Below, piece by piece: positions 18,120 through 27,633 of a DNA stretch of 64,000 nucleotides. The stretch lies in the NCBI RefSeq assembly GCF_001423485.1, contig NZ_LMOD01000004.1:124001-188000 (forward strand), in the 5' to 3' direction. A program made the position numbers and the translations under genes. The notes beneath the pieces are model-generated. The model saw nothing but the letters and a program-made list of their open reading frames with translations. It was not told the DNA's origin and did no database searches. Origin of the DNA: Microbacterium sp. Leaf320 (GTDB lineage: Bacteria; Actinomycetota; Actinomycetes; Actinomycetales; Microbacteriaceae). Numbering within the stretch: the stretch's first letter is position 1; each line of letters starts with the position of its first letter.

Positions 18120-19441
18120 CGCTCCAGCAGTGCGATGCCGAGCTCGTCGACCTTCACGGGCAGTCCCGTCTCGAGCGAGCGGTTGCCGGCGATGCCGACG
18201 GCGATCGAGCGGATGCCGTCGGTCCAGTCGGCCGGGCGGGCGAGCGGGTCGTCGCCCGGGCCCTCGAAGACATCCGAGAGCAGCAGCTCGTCGCCGCCGC
18301 CGTGGCCGCCGTCACCGCCGTCGATCGGCACCTCGTAGGCCTCTTCCCAGTGCCGCTGCACGATCAGCCGCTCGCCCTCGGGGCGCAGCGAGGTCGTGCC
18401 GTAGCTGCCCGAGAGGCTGGGGTCGATGTGCGGATGCAGGCCCTCGCCCGCGAGGACTGCGCCCCGCTCGATGACCTCGAGCTCGACCCGGCCGAGCGTG
18501 CCGTTCACCGCGACGCGGTAGCCCTCCCACGGCGCGTGCGCGTTCAGCGAGTACGACATCGTCGCTCCCGAGGCGTAGTCGACGACGAGCGCGAGGTTGT
18601 CCTCGATCGTGATCCCCTCGCTGAAGACGTCGAGGTCGCGCCGGTATCCGTCGTGCTCCTCGGCGTCGAGATAGAGAGCGGTGAGGCGCTCGTCGGTGCG
18701 GAGATCGAGCTCGAACAGATCGCCGTCGTCGTGGGTGCCTCGGGCGGGGCGCTCGCCCAGCCCGCGGGCAGCGGCGTTGTCGGCCCCGTAGAAGCGCAGA
18801 CCGCCCGAGGCGAAGACGCGGGTCGGCTGCGAGCGGATCCACCAGTTCACCAGGTCGAAGTGGTGACTCGATTTGTGAACGAGCAGACCGCCCGAGTTCT
18901 TCTTCTCGCGGTGCCAGCGGCGGAAGTAGTCCGCGCCGTGGTTGGTGTCGAGCATCCACGAGAAGTCCACCGAGGTGACCTCTCCGATCGTGCCGTCCTG
19001 GATCACCTGGCGCAGCGCGCTGTTGCGTGGGGAGTAGCGGTAGTTGAACGTCAGCACGACCTGACGGCCGGTGCGCTCGACCGCGTCTTCGATGCGCGCC
19101 GCGCTCGCGGCGTCGATCGTCAGCGGTTTCTCGACCACGACGTCGGCGCCCGCCTCCAGCGAGCGGACGATCAGCTCGGCGTGCAGGTCGTCGCGGGAGC
19201 AGATGATGACCCGGTCGACGCGTTCGTCGCGGATGACCTGTTCGAGCTCGTCTGGGGTGGCGAGTCGGGGCAGCGGGGCGCCGACCTCGGCGATGCGGTC
19301 GGCGTAGAGCTTGGCCCGCACCGGGTTCGGCTCGATGATCGCCACGAGCTCGGCGCGGTCACGGTGCGTGCCGATGATCCCCTCGACGTACATCTGGGCG
19401 CGGGCTCCGGCGCCGGCGAGGGCGTAGCGGGTCTTCGTCAT
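18116..19441 (-). CDS. Gfo/Idh/MocA family oxidoreductase
   Basis: The 441-residue protein has an N-terminal Rossmann fold (YALAGAGARAQMY), the EKP motif (VVVEKPLTID) and the C-terminal signature region with GGLLVHKSSHHFDLVNWW. The family carries out NAD(P)-dependent oxidation or reduction of sugars and cyclitols. It is the first gene of the uronate operon, preceded by a LacI-type operator at 19469-19480. A step in rearranging or oxidising an uncommon pectin sugar is possible, but the substrate is not readable from the sequence. The stop overlaps the next gene's start (ATGATGA). Confidence 0.85.
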   Translation of the reverse strand: MTKTRYALAGAGARAQMYVEGIIGTHRDRAELVAIIEPNPVRAKLYADRIAEVGAPLPRLATPDELEQVIRDERVDRVIICSRDDLHAELIVRSLEAGADVVVEKPLTIDAASAARIEDAVERTGRQVVLTFNYRYSPRNSALRQVIQDGTIGEVTSVDFSWMLDTNHGADYFRRWHREKKNSGGLLVHKSSHHFDLVNWWIRSQPTRVFASGGLRFYGADNAAARGLGERPARGTHDDGDLFELDLRTDERLTALYLDAEEHDGYRRDLDVFSEGITIEDNLALVVDYASGATMSYSLNAHAPWEGYRVAVNGTLGRVELEVIERGAVLAGEGLHPHIDPSLSGSYGTTSLRPEGERLIVQRHWEEAYEVPIDGGDGGHGGGDELLLSDVFEGPGDDPLARPADWTDGIRSIAVGIAGNRSLETGLPVKVDELGIALLER

Positions 19442-19468
19442 CGTGATCCTTCGGTGATCTCGAACTCA

Positions 19469-19489
19469 GGAAACGTTTTCTCGACGATA
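19469..19489 (-). promoter_or_regulatory. LacI-type operator and -10 element of the uronate operon
   Basis: GGAAACGTTTTC (19469-19480) is a near palindrome centred on CG. A minus-strand TATCGT -10 (19489-19484) lies immediately upstream, so a bound repressor would cover the transcription start. A clear -35 is not visible. It matches the GAAAnCGnTTTC pattern also found at 20580-20591. Confidence 0.7.
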
Positions 19490-19526
19490 GCACAGGGTGC
19501 ATGTCGAGTCGTCGGGATGCGGACGC

Positions 19527-20531
19527 TCAGCCTTCGTGCAGCGCTGCGGTGCTTCCGCGCACGACGAGAGTCGGCGTCAGCGTGAGCGTCGGGGTGGGGT
19601 CACCGCCGGTGAGCTGAGCGTGCATCGCAGCCCAGGCGGCGGCTCCGATCTCGACCGCGGGTACGGCTGCCGTCGTGAGCGGAGGCGAGGTGTAGGCGGC
19701 GAAGGGGATGTCGTCGAAGCCGGTGATCGACAGCTGACCCGGAACCTCCACGCGGCGCACGGTCAGTGCCGAGAGGAGGCCCATCGCGACGAGGTCGTTG
19801 TACGCGATCACGGCGGTCGCACCGCTCGCGAGCACCTGATCCGCGACCGCGGTGCCGCTGTCGAAGTCGACGCCGGCGGAGATCTCCTCGACCTCCAGTC
19901 CCGGTGTTCTCGAGGCCGCTGCGGCGATCGCGTCCTGTCGAGCGCGATGGGTCACGCTGCGGGTGGCGCCGGCGAGATAGACCAGGCGACGGTGACCGAG
20001 CGACGTCAGGTGATCGACGATCTCGCGCATACCCGATCCGTAGTCAGCACCGACGACCGGGGCGCTCGGCTGTGGGCCGCGGTTGATCACGACGGCGGGG
20101 GAGAGCGCGGGGAGCAGCGTCGCGAGCTCTTCTTCGGGCATGCGCGGAGCGCAGAGGATCACGCCGTCAGTACGCAGTCTGGTGGCCCTGGCGAGCGCGT
20201 GCTCCTCGCCGAGGTCTTCACGCGAGTCGGCGACCAGCACGTGATATCCGTCGGCGGTCGCTGCCCGGCTGAGGCCCCGCAGGATCGCCTGGAACGTCGG
20301 GTTCTCGAGGTCGGGGATCACGACGGCGACGGTCTGCGTGCGACCCAGCACCAGGCTGCGGGCCACAGGGTTGGCGGTGTAGCCGAGCTCGGCCGCGGCC
20401 GCCTGAACGCGCTCCGCGAGCGCCGGATCGACGGTCGGGTTGCCGTTCATCGCGCGCGACACGGTCGACAGCGAGACGCCGGCGAGCTTCGCGACGTCGG
20501 TGATGCCAGGGCGTGACGATTCGCGTGCCAT
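19527..20531 (-). CDS. LacI family regulator of the uronate block
   Basis: The 334-residue repressor has a LacI helix-turn-helix (ITDVAKLAGVSLSTVSRAMNG) and hinge (NPVARSLVLGR). A periplasmic-binding-protein-type sugar domain follows, ending in ITGFDDIPFAAYTSPPLTT. ATG at 20531 is preferred to the ATG at 20537 because AAGGG is 6 bases from the former and touches the latter. It lies between two GAAAnCGnTTTC-type sites, one before the downstream uronate operon and one before the divergent M24-fold gene, so it probably controls both and itself. A uronate or aldarate effector is inferred. Confidence 0.88.
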   Translation of the reverse strand: MARESSRPGITDVAKLAGVSLSTVSRAMNGNPTVDPALAERVQAAAAELGYTANPVARSLVLGRTQTVAVVIPDLENPTFQAILRGLSRAATADGYHVLVADSREDLGEEHALARATRLRTDGVILCAPRMPEEELATLLPALSPAVVINRGPQPSAPVVGADYGSGMREIVDHLTSLGHRRLVYLAGATRSVTHRARQDAIAAAASRTPGLEVEEISAGVDFDSGTAVADQVLASGATAVIAYNDLVAMGLLSALTVRRVEVPGQLSITGFDDIPFAAYTSPPLTTAAVPAVEIGAAAWAAMHAQLTGGDPTPTLTLTPTLVVRGSTAALHEG

Positions 20532-20579
20532 CAGCATCCCTTCGTCCCGCGATCGGTCGCGGCTGTCGTCATACTACGA

Positions 20580-20591
20580 GAAAACGTTTTG
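20580..20591 (+). promoter_or_regulatory. LacI-type operator in the LacI/M24 divergent region
   Basis: GAAAACGTTTTG has the perfect core AAAACGTTTT (20581-20590). It lies about 15 bases upstream of the ATG at 20606 and between the two divergent genes. It is the same class as the site before the uronate operon. Confidence 0.75.
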
Positions 20592-20605
20592 CAGGGGAGA
20601 GTCGC

Positions 20606-21649
20606 ATGGCCGGAGCATCCGAGGACCGCATCGAGAAGCAGGATCGTGTCGCCCGCGTGCGGCGGGAGTTCGGCGGCGCAGCGCTCGTTCTCGAGTCGCA
20701 TGAGGCGGTGTCGTGGTATCTCGAGGGCGTGCGCACTCACGTGTCGCTCGCGGGGCCCCCGGTGCTCGCCGTGCGCGCGGAGAAGGGCGGGGACGTGCTC
20801 TACGTCGCCGACAACGAGGCCGACCGGATGATCGCCGAGGAGCTGCTGCCCCAGGATGCCGAGCGCATTATTCGGGTGCCCTGGTGGATTCCGCCGGCGG
20901 TCGCCGCCGCCGAGGACGCGGCGGTGCCGGAGTCGCAGGCGGCGCTTCAGCTGCGTGCGGCGAGGGCGCGGATGCTGCCTGCTGAGCGAGCCAGGTATCG
21001 GTCGCTCGGCCAGGAGACGGCCGAGACACTGACCGATGTGCTCAGCCGGGTCGGGCCTGACCAGACCGAGCGGGCGGTCGCGGCGGTCGCCGCCGCCGAG
21101 CTCATCGCCCGGGGCATCGATCCGCTCGTCGTGCTCGTTTCGGGCGTGGAGCGCGATGCGTTCCGGCATCCGCTGCCGACCGCCGGTCTGCTCGGCGATC
21201 GCGCGATGATCGTCGTCTGCGGTCGCCGCGACGGGCTCATCGCCAACGCGACACGATGGGTCGGCGCATCCGTCGACGAAGAGCCGATCCTCGGGGTCGA
21301 ACGTGCGTTTCTCGATGCCTCCGTTCCCGGCGCTCGTCTCGATGACGCCTTCGCGGCGGGAACCGCGGCGTACGCCCGCTTCGGGTTCGACGCCGGCGAA
21401 TGGCAGCGGCATCACCAGGGTGGGCCGACCGGCTATGCCGGACGTGACCCTCGGGCCACGGCATCCACGACCGATCTGCTCGTCGAGAATCAGACGTTCG
21501 CGTGGAATCCGACCGCACCGGGGGTCAAGGTCGAGGACACCATGCTGCGCACAGAGACGGGCTGGGAGGTGCTGACGGTCGACGAACGCTGGCCTTCGGT
21601 CGAGTACGAAGGCCTGCGGCGTCCGGTCGCACGCGCGTACGGGGCCTGA
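20606..21649 (+). CDS. M24 (creatinase/prolidase fold) family protein with degenerate metal site
   Basis: The 347-residue protein has an N-terminal creatinase-like domain (LVLESHEAVSWYLEGVRTHV) and a C-terminal pita-bread domain. Three of the five usual metal ligands are missing. The region aligning with the first Asp reads IVVCG, the second Asp region reads IANATRW, and the first Glu region reads AWNPTAPG. The His region (QRHHQGGPTGY) and the last Glu (VKVEDTML) remain. It is therefore unlikely to be a metal-dependent aminopeptidase and may be a metal-free C-N hydrolase like creatinase, or non-catalytic. It is under the LacI operator shared with the uronate operon, so a role linked to an amide- or peptide-linked uronate is conceivable. 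Confidence 0.78.
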   Translation: MAGASEDRIEKQDRVARVRREFGGAALVLESHEAVSWYLEGVRTHVSLAGPPVLAVRAEKGGDVLYVADNEADRMIAEELLPQDAERIIRVPWWIPPAVAAAEDAAVPESQAALQLRAARARMLPAERARYRSLGQETAETLTDVLSRVGPDQTERAVAAVAAAELIARGIDPLVVLVSGVERDAFRHPLPTAGLLGDRAMIVVCGRRDGLIANATRWVGASVDEEPILGVERAFLDASVPGARLDDAFAAGTAAYARFGFDAGEWQRHHQGGPTGYAGRDPRATASTTDLLVENQTFAWNPTAPGVKVEDTMLRTETGWEVLTVDERWPSVEYEGLRRPVARAYGA

Positions 21650-21670
21650 TCGGCGCAGCCCGATGCCGTC

Positions 21671-22678
21671 TCAGCCGCCGGTCGAGCGGCGCACGATCAG
21701 CTCGGGCGGGAACACGGTCTGCCTCGGGATGCTCTCGGGGTCGGCGGCCTCTTCGAGCACGATCCGCAGCGCCGTGCGACCGATCATGCGGCTGGGCTGA
21801 CGGATGGATGACAACGGCACCGCGGCGGCGGCCGCGAACGGATTGTCGTCGAAGCCGATCAGCGCGATCTCGTCGGGGACGAGCAGGCGTCCGCCCGACA
21901 CGAGCGACTGCAGCAGGCCGAGGGCGAGCAGATCGTTGGCGGCGAAGAGCGCGTCGGGCCACTCGCGCCGAGGGCGGGTGAGCAGGCGCGCTCCGGCGGC
22001 GACGCCCTCTTCGACCGTCATCGCCGCCGTCGGCACGACCTCGAGCTCGACGTGCACCGCCGCGTTCTCGGCCGCCGCGCGAGCGCCCGCGAGACGGTCG
22101 GTGACCTGACGCATGTCGAAGGGGCCGCCAACGAAGGCGATCCGCCGCCGACCGCCCTCGATGAGGTGCTCGACCGCCAGTCGCCCACCCGCGACGCTGT
22201 CGACCGACACCGACGAGAACCCGCTGTCGGCGCTGAATCGGTCGACGAGAACCGTCGCGATCCCGCTCGCTCGGAACTTGCGCAGCTGCGTCATGACGTC
22301 GCCGTAGGGGGCGATGAGCAGGCCGCGCACCTGCTGCTCGCGAAACAGGTCGAGATAGACCTTCTCGCGGGACGGGTCGTCGTCGGTGTTGCCGTACAGG
22401 ATCGCGATGCCGTGGCTCGACGCCTCGTCTTCGGCACCGCGCACCACATCGTTGTAGAAGGGGTTCTGGCCGTCGAGCACGACGAATCCGACGGTCGTGC
22501 TCACGCCGGCTCTGAGCTTGCGGGCGGCGTCGTTTCGCACGTAGCCGAGCTCTTCTATCGCCTGCGTCACTCGCTCGACCGACTCGCTGGAGACCTCGTC
22601 CGGTCGGTTCAGGACGTTCGAGACGGTGCCGACGGAGACGCCAGCGCGAACGGCGACATCGCGGATGCTGACCGGCAT
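21671..22678 (-). CDS. LacI family regulator of rhamnose utilisation
   Basis: The 335-residue repressor has the helix-turn-helix IRDVAVRAGVSVGTVSNVLNRP and hinge NDAARKLRAG. The effector domain ends LIGFDDNPFAAAAAVPLSSIRQP. It is divergent from the rhamnose importer operon, and a perfect palindrome TGAATCGATTCA lies in the 150-base gap. A GAGGA ribosome binding site precedes the ATG at 22678. Its recognition helix (VGTVSNVLN) is identical to that of the LacI protein at 49529, which predicts shared operators. L-rhamnose or rhamnulose as effector is inferred from neighbours. Confidence 0.88.
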   Translation of the reverse strand: MPVSIRDVAVRAGVSVGTVSNVLNRPDEVSSESVERVTQAIEELGYVRNDAARKLRAGVSTTVGFVVLDGQNPFYNDVVRGAEDEASSHGIAILYGNTDDDPSREKVYLDLFREQQVRGLLIAPYGDVMTQLRKFRASGIATVLVDRFSADSGFSSVSVDSVAGGRLAVEHLIEGGRRRIAFVGGPFDMRQVTDRLAGARAAAENAAVHVELEVVPTAAMTVEEGVAAGARLLTRPRREWPDALFAANDLLALGLLQSLVSGGRLLVPDEIALIGFDDNPFAAAAAVPLSSIRQPSRMIGRTALRIVLEEAADPESIPRQTVFPPELIVRRSTGG

Positions 22679-22725
22679 TCGGCAGTCCTCTCGTCGTCGG
22701 GCGGATCACGCTTCGGCATCGGGGG

Positions 22726-22753
22726 TTGACCTGAGACCGGCATCACATACACT
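22726..22753 (+). promoter_or_regulatory. Promoter of the rhamnose importer operon
   Basis: TTGACC (-35, 22726-22731) and TACACT (-10, 22748-22753) are separated by 16 bases. The predicted start lies just upstream of the operator palindrome. Confidence 0.6.
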
Positions 22754-22768
22754 AGCCTGAAACGAGCT

Positions 22769-22780
22769 TGAATCGATTCA
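22769..22780. promoter_or_regulatory. Rhamnose LacI operator (perfect palindrome)
   Basis: TGAATCGATTCA is a perfect 12-bp palindrome just downstream of the predicted start of the importer operon. It is nested in a longer CCTGAA...TTCAGG inverted repeat (22756-22782). It matches TGAAnCGnTTCA sites at 33857, 40425 and 45408. Confidence 0.85.
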
Positions 22781-22828
22781 GGTAAAGTTCATTCCGATCA
22801 TCATCCCCCTCAACGGAGAGGAAAGCCA

Positions 22829-24358
22829 GTGGTAGACGCAGCCTCCGCCCGCAGCGCTCCCCCCACCGCGCTCGAGCTGCATCGGGTGGTGAAGTCCTTC
22901 GGCCCCGTCGTCGCACTCCGCTCCGGCAGCCTGACGCTCCGCCCCGGCTCGATCCACGCCCTCATCGGCGAGAACGGCGCGGGCAAGTCCACGCTCGTGA
23001 AGATCATGGCCGGTCTGTACCGCCGCGACTCGGGCGACTTCCGTCTGCACGGCGACGATGTCGATTTCACCAGCACCGCCCAGTCGAAGGCCGCGGGCAT
23101 CGCGGTCATCTACCAGGAGCCGACGCTGTTCCCCGATCTCTCGGTCACCGAGAACATCTTCATGGGGCGCCAGCCCACCGGCTTCCTCGGCCGCATCGAC
23201 CGCAAGGCCATGCGCACCGAAGTCGACCGGATCTTCCGCCGCCTGGGCGTGACGCTCGACCCCGACCGCATCACCGAGGGTCTGTCGATCGCCGACCAGC
23301 AGATCATCGAGATCGCCAAGGCCATCTCCCTCGACGCGAGCGTGCTGATCATGGACGAGCCGACGGCCGCACTCAGCGGCGTCGAGGTCGACCGACTCTT
23401 CGCGGTCGCGCGGAGCCTCCGCGACGAGGGACGCGCGATCCTCTTCATCTCGCATCGCTTCGACGAGGTGTTCGACCTGTGCGACACCGTCACCGTCATG
23501 CGTGACGGGGCATACATCGACACCACTCCCATCGCCGAGACCACGGTCGACGAACTGGTGCGCCAGATGGTCGGCCGCGACGTCACCGAGCTGTTCCCCA
23601 AGCAGGAGGCCGCCATCGGCGAGCCGCTGCTCGAGGTCACAGCGCTCACCCGTCCCGGCGTCTTCCATGACATCTCGTTCACGGTGCGCGCGGGCGAGAT
23701 CGTCGCACTGGCAGGTCTCGTCGGTGCCGGTCGCTCGGAGGTCGCCCGCGCGATCTTCGGCGTCGATCCCTACGACGAGGGAGAGGTGCGGATGCTCGGC
23801 GCGGGCGTCGCCCGCCGCAACCCGACCGCCGCGATGCGCAGCGGACTCGCGCTCGTTCCCGAGGACCGCCGCAAGCAGGGCCTCGTGATCGACGCGAGCG
23901 TCGGAGGCAACATCACGCTCGCCATCCGCCGGCGCCTCTCGAAGTGGGGACTCATCACGAGCGGCATCGAGAACCGTGCGGCGAAGGAGTGGGCGTCGCG
24001 CCTCGAGGTGAAGACGCACGCGCTCGACACCGTGGCGTCCACGCTCTCGGGCGGCAATCAGCAGAAGGTCGTGCTGGCCAAGTGGCTGGCCACCGACCCG
24101 CGCGTCCTCATCATCGACGAGCCGACCCGCGGCATCGACGTGGGCACCAAGTCCGAGGTGCACCGACTGCTGTCGCAGCTCGCCGGCGAGGGCATGGGCA
24201 TCCTGATGATCTCGTCCGAGCTGCCCGAGGTGCTCGGCATGGCGGACCGAGTGCTCGTGATGCGCGAAGGACGCATCACCGCCGAGATCTCCCGCGACGA
24301 CGCCACCAGCGAGAACGTCATGTTCGCCGCCACCCACTCATCGGAGCTGCACTCATGA
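22829..24358 (+). CDS. Sugar ABC importer, duplicated ATP-binding subunit (rhamnose)
   Basis: The 509-residue protein has two ABC ATPase domains, as in RbsA/XylG/RhaT-type importers. The first has Walker [10 protein letters not shown] and Walker [12 protein letters not shown]. The second has the signature LSGGNQQKV and Walker [13 protein letters not shown], with [10 protein letters not shown] typical of this subfamily. The first domain's signature ([14 protein letters not shown]) is degenerate, which is normal for the family. The GTG start follows GAGAGGAAA. It is the first gene of an operon with two permeases and a binding protein, and its stop overlaps the next ATG. Confidence 0.9.
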   Translation: MVDAASARSAPPTALELHRVVKSFGPVVALRSGSLTLRPGSIHALIGENGAGKSTLVKIMAGLYRRDSGDFRLHGDDVDFTSTAQSKAAGIAVIYQEPTLFPDLSVTENIFMGRQPTGFLGRIDRKAMRTEVDRIFRRLGVTLDPDRITEGLSIADQQIIEIAKAISLDASVLIMDEPTAALSGVEVDRLFAVARSLRDEGRAILFISHRFDEVFDLCDTVTVMRDGAYIDTTPIAETTVDELVRQMVGRDVTELFPKQEAAIGEPLLEVTALTRPGVFHDISFTVRAGEIVALAGLVGAGRSEVARAIFGVDPYDEGEVRMLGAGVARRNPTAAMRSGLALVPEDRRKQGLVIDASVGGNITLAIRRRLSKWGLITSGIENRAAKEWASRLEVKTHALDTVASTLSGGNQQKVVLAKWLATDPRVLIIDEPTRGIDVGTKSEVHRLLSQLAGEGMGILMISSELPEVLGMADRVLVMREGRITAEISRDDATSENVMFAATHSSELHS

Positions 24359-25386
24359 GCACCACCACCGCACCCGCGGCCGCCGCTCCGGCGATCGCGA
24401 AGAAGCCCGGCGGCATCGGCCGTGCACGCGAGTTCGGCATCCTCGCCGCGCTCGTGCTCGTCGTGATCGCCGCGACCGTCAAGAACCCGGCGTTCCTCTT
24501 CAGCTCCGACGGCTGGCGCGATCTGCTGCTCACGCCGTCGATCCTCATGCTCGTCGCGGTGGGCCAGGCGATCGTCATCATCACGCGCAACGTCGATCTG
24601 TCGGTGGGCTCGGTGATGGGCCTCACGGCCTACCTGACCGGACGCCTCTTCGTCGACGTCCCCGGCATCCCGATCGTGGTCGTCGTGATCGCGGCCGTCC
24701 TGCTCGGTGCCTTCCTCGGCCTGGTCAACGGCGCATTGGTCGCCTTCGCGAAGGTGCCGGCCATGGTGATCACGCTCGGCACGCTGTATGCCTACCGCGG
24801 CATAAACGTGCTCTGGACCGGCAGCGATCGCATCAACGCCTCCGACATGCCGAAGGACTTCCTCGGCCTCGGCACGCAGCAGATCCTCTTCGTCCCGGTG
24901 CTGACGATCATCGCGGTGATCGTGCTCGCGCTCGCCGCCTGGTATCTGCGCAACATCCGCGGCGGTCGCGAGTACTACGCGATCGGTTCCGACCCCGCGG
25001 CCGCCGAGCTCTACGGTCTCAAGGTCACCCGCCGCGTGCTCTCGGCGTTCGTCCTCTCGGGCGCACTCGCAGGTCTCGCCGGCGTCTTCTACGCCGCCCG
25101 CTACGGATCCATCAGCTCGCAGGCAGGCAGCGGCTGGGAGCTGGATGCGGTCGGTGCCGCCGTCATCGGCGGCATCGCGATCACCGGCGGCGTCGGCACC
25201 GTCTGGGGCGCGGCCATCGGCGCGATGCTCCTGATGACCATCAACCGTGCGCTGCCCATTCTCGGCATCCCGGACTTCTGGCAGCGCGCCGTGGTCGGTG
25301 TGCTGATCATCGGGGCCATCGTGCTCGACCGGGTGCTCGCGGTCAGACAGAGACGCCAGCTCATCGAGGCGAGGGACGAATCATGA
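24355..25386 (+). CDS. Sugar ABC importer permease 1 (rhamnose)
   Basis: The 343-residue integral membrane protein is of the BPD_transp_2 (RbsC/XylH) type with about nine to ten hydrophobic helices. The family hallmark is visible as [19 protein letters not shown], followed by [18 protein letters not shown] and the ATPase-contact loop [18 protein letters not shown] at 24355 overlaps the ATPase stop by four bases. The last four bases overlap the second permease. It pairs with that protein to form the transmembrane channel. Confidence 0.92.
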   Translation: MSTTTAPAAAAPAIAKKPGGIGRAREFGILAALVLVVIAATVKNPAFLFSSDGWRDLLLTPSILMLVAVGQAIVIITRNVDLSVGSVMGLTAYLTGRLFVDVPGIPIVVVVIAAVLLGAFLGLVNGALVAFAKVPAMVITLGTLYAYRGINVLWTGSDRINASDMPKDFLGLGTQQILFVPVLTIIAVIVLALAAWYLRNIRGGREYYAIGSDPAAAELYGLKVTRRVLSAFVLSGALAGLAGVFYAARYGSISSQAGSGWELDAVGAAVIGGIAITGGVGTVWGAAIGAMLLMTINRALPILGIPDFWQRAVVGVLIIGAIVLDRVLAVRQRRQLIEARDES

Positions 25387-26435
25387 CCACGACAACGACG
25401 ACCACGTCGACGCGCGTCATCCGCGACTACGACCGTCCGCTCTGGCGGCGCATCTTCGTCAACCGCGAGTTCGCGATCATCGCCCTGCTCGTGCTCGTGA
25501 CCATCGTCGCCGCGGTCTCGATCCGCGGGTTCGCGCAGCCGATCACAGCGAACTACCTGCTGCTCGACGTCGCGCCGATCCTGCTCATCGCCCTGCCGAT
25601 GACGCTCGTCATGATCACCGGAGAGATCGACCTCTCGGTCGGATCGATGGTCGGACTCGCCAGCGTCGTCACCGGTGTGCTCACCGAGTCGGGTGCCCCG
25701 TTCGAGGTCGCGGCTCTCGCCGCCCTGCTGGTCGGCGTGGTGGGCGGTGCGTTCAACGGCTTCCTCGTCACGATCGTCGGCCTGCCCTCGCTCGCCGTCA
25801 CGATCGGCACGCTCGCGCTCTTCCGCGGTCTCGCGGTGGGCCTGCTCGGAACCACTGCCGTGACCGACTTCCCCGAGACCTGGACCGCTCTCGCGAAGGC
25901 GAAGATCGCCGGAACCACGATCCCGTACATCGTGATCCCGTTTCTGATCCTGCTGGTGCTGTTCGTCGTGCTGCTGCACTTCACGCCGTTCGGCCGCGGC
26001 GTCTTCGCGATCGGCCTCTCGAAGGACGCCGCGCGGTTCTCGGGCGTGAACGTCGAGCGGACGAAGTTCATCCTGTTCGTGCTCTCGGGCGTCGTCGCCG
26101 CCTTCGCGGGCATCTTCTACACGCTGCGGTTCGGCAGCGCCCGAGGCGACAACGCCACGGGGCTCGAGCTGCAGGTGATCGCCGCCGTCGTGCTCGGCGG
26201 AGTCTCGGTCTTCGGCGGACGCGGGCACCTGCACGGTGTCGTCGCCGCCGTGCTGCTCATCGGGGTGCTGGGCAGCAGCCTGCGTCTCGCCGGCGTCACC
26301 TCCGACGTCATCAACATCATCACCGGCGGTCTGCTGATCTTCTCGGTCGTCGCAGCCAGCGTCCTCGCCTGGGCGCAGCGCGTCCGTGCGAAGGCCGGTC
26401 CGCCGCTCCGCGTAGCAGCCTCTCCCGCACCATGA
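25383..26435 (+). CDS. Sugar ABC importer permease 2 (rhamnose)
   Basis: The 350-residue membrane protein is a paralogue of the preceding permease. Shared family motifs are ITGEIDLSVGSMVGLASVV, GLPSLAVTIGTLALFRGL and FAIGLSKDAARFSGV. The N-terminus is Thr/Arg-rich and cytoplasmic. A pair of distinct permeases beside a duplicated ATPase is characteristic of rhamnose-type importers. The start overlaps the upstream stop (ATGA). Confidence 0.92.
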   Translation: MTTTTTTTSTRVIRDYDRPLWRRIFVNREFAIIALLVLVTIVAAVSIRGFAQPITANYLLLDVAPILLIALPMTLVMITGEIDLSVGSMVGLASVVTGVLTESGAPFEVAALAALLVGVVGGAFNGFLVTIVGLPSLAVTIGTLALFRGLAVGLLGTTAVTDFPETWTALAKAKIAGTTIPYIVIPFLILLVLFVVLLHFTPFGRGVFAIGLSKDAARFSGVNVERTKFILFVLSGVVAAFAGIFYTLRFGSARGDNATGLELQVIAAVVLGGVSVFGGRGHLHGVVAAVLLIGVLGSSLRLAGVTSDVINIITGGLLIFSVVAASVLAWAQRVRAKAGPPLRVAASPAP

Positions 26436-26490
26436 GGCAGCCTCACATCGCAGGCACCCGCCAGCGGTGGTCATCACGAAAGGAAGAACA

Positions 26491-27531
26491 ATGACGTTTG
26501 CACGTAAGAAGATCGCGGGGTTCGCGGCGGTCGCCGTGGCCGCAGCGCTCGTGCTGACCGGCTGCGCCGACACCAGCGGCGGCTCGGGCGGCTCGGGCTC
26601 GGAGGGTGGAGGATCCGACAACCTGTCGATCACGTTCCTGCCGAAGAACCTCGGCAACCCGTACTTCGACACCTCGAGCGAGGGCGGCAAGACCGCCGTC
26701 GACGAGTTCGGCGGCACGTTCGCCGAGGTCGGCCCTGCTGAGGCCACCCCCGACGCCCAGGTCAGCTACATCAACACCGCGACGCAGCAGGCCGTCGGTG
26801 CGCTGGTCGTCTCGGCCAACGATCCGAAAGCGATCTGCGACGCGCTGAACGAGGCGCGTGACGCGGGCGTCAAGGTCGTCACCTTCGACTCCGACACCAA
26901 CCCCGAGTGCCGCGACCTGTTCATCAACCAGGCCGACTCCGAGGGCATCGCCAAGGTGCAGGTCGACCTCATCGCCGACCAGATCGGCGGAGCCGGCGAG
27001 GTCGCGATCCTGTCGGCATCGGCCAACGCGACCAACCAGAACGCCTGGATCGACCTGATGAAGGAGTACGTCGCCACCGAGTACCCCGACATCACGATCG
27101 TCGAGACCGTCTACGGTGACGACGACGATCAGACCTCGTTCGACAAGACCGCGGCCCTGCTGCAGAGCCACCCGAACCTGAAGGGCATCATCTCGCCCAC
27201 CACGGTCGGCATCGCTGCCGCCGCTCGCTACGTCTCGACCTCGGACTACAAGGGCAAGGTCGCGATCACCGGTCTCGGCACCCCGAACCAGATGCGCGAG
27301 TACGTCGAGGACGGCACCGTCACCGCGTTCGCGCTGTGGAACCCGGCCGACCTCGGCTACCTGGCGGCATTCGCGTCGAAGGCACTGATCGAGGGCGACA
27401 TCACCGGCGAAGAGGGCGACACCTTCGAGGCAGGCGAGCTCGGCGAGTACACGGTCGGCGCCGACGGCGTCGTGCTGCTCGGCGACCCGTTCGAGTTCAA
27501 CGCCGACAACATCGGCGACTTCGACTTCTGA
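26491..27531 (+). CDS. Rhamnose-type sugar-binding lipoprotein
   Basis: The 346-residue product has a lipoprotein signal peptide with lipobox VLTGC near residue 24, a Gly/Ser-rich linker and a periplasmic-binding-protein type I domain. Characteristic segments are FLPKNLGNPYFD, GALVVSANDP, VVTFDSDTNPECRDLFINQA and ITGLGTPNQM. It would capture L-rhamnose outside the membrane and deliver it to the two permeases. The ATG at 26491 has a strong AAAGGAAG ribosome binding site; a GTG eight codons upstream is less likely. A hairpin terminator follows at 27545. Confidence 0.9.
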   Translation: MTFARKKIAGFAAVAVAAALVLTGCADTSGGSGGSGSEGGGSDNLSITFLPKNLGNPYFDTSSEGGKTAVDEFGGTFAEVGPAEATPDAQVSYINTATQQAVGALVVSANDPKAICDALNEARDAGVKVVTFDSDTNPECRDLFINQADSEGIAKVQVDLIADQIGGAGEVAILSASANATNQNAWIDLMKEYVATEYPDITIVETVYGDDDDQTSFDKTAALLQSHPNLKGIISPTTVGIAAAARYVSTSDYKGKVAITGLGTPNQMREYVEDGTVTAFALWNPADLGYLAAFASKALIEGDITGEEGDTFEAGELGEYTVGADGVVLLGDPFEFNADNIGDFDF

Positions 27532-27544
27532 GTCGGATTCGTGT

Positions 27545-27574
27545 GGGGCGTCGGAGCTTCGGCTCCGGCGCCCC
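27545..27574 (+). terminator. Rho-independent terminator of the rhamnose importer operon
   Basis: GGGGCG.CGGAGC pairs with GCTCCG.CGCCCC around a TTCG loop, with one internal mismatch, and is followed by TTTCGT. Confidence 0.85.
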
Positions 27575-27633
27575 TTTCGTGTGTCCGGTGCCATTGCCGG
27601 TGCTATGGCGCGGGCTCCCGGCCCTGGGCGGAT

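Noticed and set aside
22756..22767. CTGAAACGAGCT as a second rhamnose operator
   Set aside because: Only the left half-site TGAA-A-CG matches, with no TTCA partner. It may assist binding but is not a full site.
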